A DNA stretch of 5,222 bases, from the NCBI GenBank assembly GCA_003022685.1, contig PXSV01000171.1, forward strand, positions 1 through 5,222. The letters run 5' to 3'. Shown one piece after another: positions 4,245-5,222 of this stretch. The notes under the pieces were generated by a model. The model worked only from the letters and a program-made list of their open reading frames with translations, searched no databases and was not told where the DNA came from. Position numbers and translations under genes: made by a program. Origin of the DNA: Halobacteriales archaeon SW_9_67_24. Its GTDB lineage: Archaea; Halobacteriota; Halobacteria; Halobacteriales; Halococcaceae. Numbering within the stretch: the stretch's first letter is position 1; the number at the start of each line of letters is the position of its first letter.

Positions 4245-4591
4245 CGGACGAACGCGACCTCGATCCCGCGCCGCTCGTGGTCGGCACGCTGGTCGGGCTC
4301 GCCGGCGTGCTCTTCTTCCTCGAACCCGTGGTCGAACCGATCTCGGTCTTCGGAACCCCGACCCCGCCGTTCGTCCTTTCGGGAGCTGTCCTCGCGATCG
4401 GGTTCGGCCTCGGCGCGGCGGTGTACCTTCGGCGTGGTCGCCGGCTGATCGGGCTCGCCCACGCGGTCGGCGCGGGCGGGTTCGGGCTGCTGGTCGGCGC
4501 GACCGCGCTCGGTAGCGGAACGGTGTTGGTCGCCGGCGTCGCGGTGCTCGCCGGTGGCTGTGCGTTCCTCATCGGCCAGACAGCCCGCTGA
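4241..4591 (+). CDS. Four-helix membrane protein of unknown function
   Basis: A 116-residue protein starting with GTG at 4241, overlapping the preceding stop by 4 nt (GTGA). A short acidic N-terminus (TDERDLDP) is followed by four hydrophobic segments at about 11-29, 43-62, 69-90 and 92-112. The loop RRGRR after helix 2 (64-68) is positive and probably cytoplasmic; the segment between helices 1 and 2 (EPVVEPISVFGTPTPP) is probably outside. The helices are rich in Gly, Ala and Val, and I see no catalytic or transport motif. Coupling to the zinc-ribbon/winged-helix protein suggests a shared role, for example a membrane partner of a regulator, but that is inference only. It ends 44 nt before the convergent gene at 4636. 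Confidence 0.8.
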   Translation: MTDERDLDPAPLVVGTLVGLAGVLFFLEPVVEPISVFGTPTPPFVLSGAVLAIGFGLGAAVYLRRGRRLIGLAHAVGAGGFGLLVGATALGSGTVLVAGVAVLAGGCAFLIGQTAR

Positions 4592-4635
4592 AGCGCGCCT
4601 GTCGGTCGACCGCCCCCGACGACCGGGAAACGGAA

Positions 4636-5010
4636 CTACGGGTCGGCCTCGGGGTACTCGACCGGGACGATCCGCTCGGCGCCCTCACGGTCGGCGTTGA
4701 GGTCGACCTCCGTGCGCAACGCCGGTCGGACCTCCGAGCCGAGCCGTTCGCCGAGTTGCTTGATTCCTTCGTCGCCGAGGTCGGCGTCGGGCGCGGGGAG
4801 ATCGAGTTCGTCGCCGATGAAGCGCTCGGGGCGGACGTCGACGCCTTCCTCCGGCTGTGCGAACCCGCCCTCGTGGATGAAGAGGTCCGCCTCGCCGTCG
4901 GGCGCGACCCGGATCGCCGGCTCGCCCATCGGATCGGGTTCGAGGAACTTCTGTTGGAGGGCGGTCACGATCAGGTCCGGGTCGGCGTGTACGCGCTCGA
5001 TCTCGGGCAT
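4636..5010 (-). CDS. Acidic hypothetical protein, family not recognised
   Basis: A soluble protein of 124 residues with the strong acidic bias of haloarchaeal proteins. It starts MPEIERVHADPDLIVTALQQ. A helix at about 10-22 is followed by alternating short strands (PAIRVAP, ADLFIHEGG) and a C-terminal half with a helix (GDEGIKQLGERLGSE, 79-93) and a last strand (ERIVPVEYP). It has no Cys pair, membrane segment or nucleotide-binding motif. The ATG at 5010 was chosen over one 45 nt upstream because the added residues are basic and Cys/His-containing, unlike the rest. A TATA-like ATAA lies about 22 nt upstream. It follows hmgA on the same strand after a 75-nt gap and is convergent with the membrane-protein gene. 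I cannot name a function. Confidence 0.75.
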   Translation of the reverse strand: MPEIERVHADPDLIVTALQQKFLEPDPMGEPAIRVAPDGEADLFIHEGGFAQPEEGVDVRPERFIGDELDLPAPDADLGDEGIKQLGERLGSEVRPALRTEVDLNADREGAERIVPVEYPEADP

Positions 5011-5019
5011 AGTTCCCCT

Positions 5020-5033
5020 ACCCGCTCGCGGGT
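5020..5033. repeat. 14-bp inverted repeat upstream of the hypothetical gene
   Basis: ACCCGC-TC-GCGGGT is a perfect inverted repeat with 6-nt arms. It ends 9 nt before the ATG at 5010 and overlaps the probable transcription start region. It may be an operator, but GC-rich short palindromes arise often in such DNA. Confidence 0.25.
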
Positions 5034-5085
5034 TATGTCGGCACCGGTACGGCACGCGAGGGTGACTCCGGCAACCGCGCGCCGA

Positions 5086-5222
5086 TCACCGCCCCAGCGC
5101 TTCGTGCGCGCTCGACAGGTTTCGGGAGGCGAGCGCGCCGAGAAGGGAGAGTTCACCCGCGAGCGCGCCCGCGGCGATCACTTCCGCGAGGCGGTCGGCG
5201 CTCGCGCCAGGCGGGGCGCCAC
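5086..5222 (-). CDS. hmgA: HMG-CoA reductase, C-terminal fragment
   Basis: Only the last 44 codons and the stop are inside the window; the rest lies beyond the right edge. The fragment reads GAPPGASADRLAEVIAAG, then ALAGELSLLGALASRNL, then SSAHEALGR. This is the class I HMG-CoA reductase C-terminus (compare the family pattern 'LAGELSLMAALAxGxLxxSH'). The His at fragment position 39 corresponds to the catalytic His that protonates the CoA thiolate. The enzyme makes mevalonate from HMG-CoA with NADPH for archaeal isoprenoid lipids and, in haloarchaea, is the target of statins. The catalytic Glu, Lys and Asp are not visible. The identification rests on this short but distinctive tail. Confidence 0.85.
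   Translation of the reverse strand, partial: GAPPGASADRLAEVIAAGALAGELSLLGALASRNLSSAHEALGR

Noticed and set aside
3341..4591. A 416-residue open frame on the plus strand
   Set aside because: Its first 300 residues are an Arg-rich shadow of the cupin and zinc-ribbon genes. Only the last 116 codons, from the GTG at 4241, are a believable protein.
5020..5033. GC-rich 14-bp palindrome treated as a firm operator
   Set aside because: The arms are only 6 nt and entirely typical of this base composition, so it was listed as a low-confidence repeat and not raised as a finding.
4971..5156. A 61-residue minus-strand frame between the hypothetical gene and hmgA
   Set aside because: It overlaps the real hmgA tail and the start of the hypothetical gene in a different frame and has a basic, Arg/Thr-rich composition.

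Overview
The window comes from a halophilic archaeon (class Halobacteria). The evidence is the high G+C, the strongly acidic predicted proteins, the many small zinc-ribbon proteins, a tRNA-Tyr with a C1-G72 pair and no encoded CCA, and above all the gene order ncsA / ftsZ2 / cdrS / a CdrL-like regulator. I know that order from haloarchaeal genomes. I cannot fix the genus.

Left part (1-2460). The 3' end of ncsA (tRNA wobble-uridine 2-thiolation) runs rightward. It converges on a leftward cell-division cluster. That cluster is ftsZ2 and, 2 nt upstream of it, the 57-residue ribbon-helix-helix (RHH) regulator cdrS. Upstream of cdrS lie a double zinc-ribbon frame and an RHH frame that overlap by 26 nt. 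Together they look like the CdrL regulator broken by a one-base frameshift. The space upstream of cdrS holds a symmetric array of GTAAGAC sites around a perfect 18-bp palindrome, placed around a good TATA box. This is a strong candidate control region for cell-division gene expression.

Middle (2460-3720). A tRNA-Tyr(GUA) gene diverges from the regulator gene. About 240 nt of non-coding DNA with nested inverted repeats follow it, then a small acidic protein of unknown function. Convergent to that is a cupin gene. Its end carries a 95-bp element with 13-bp terminal inverted repeats flanked by TA. Removing the element and one TA in silico restores a stop codon exactly where cupins of this type normally end. 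The element therefore looks like a MITE that has turned a 115-residue protein into a 202-residue one reading into its neighbour.

Right part (3720-5222). A zinc-ribbon/winged-helix protein and a four-helix membrane protein form a coupled pair (GTGA overlap). They are divergent from the cupin gene and may share its promoter AT block. Convergent to them is a conserved-looking hypothetical gene. Upstream of that gene, at the window's edge, is the C-terminal 44 residues of HMG-CoA reductase (isoprenoid lipid synthesis).

No gap without a gene exceeds 300 nt. I see no CRISPR array, rRNA gene, complete transposase gene or replication origin.
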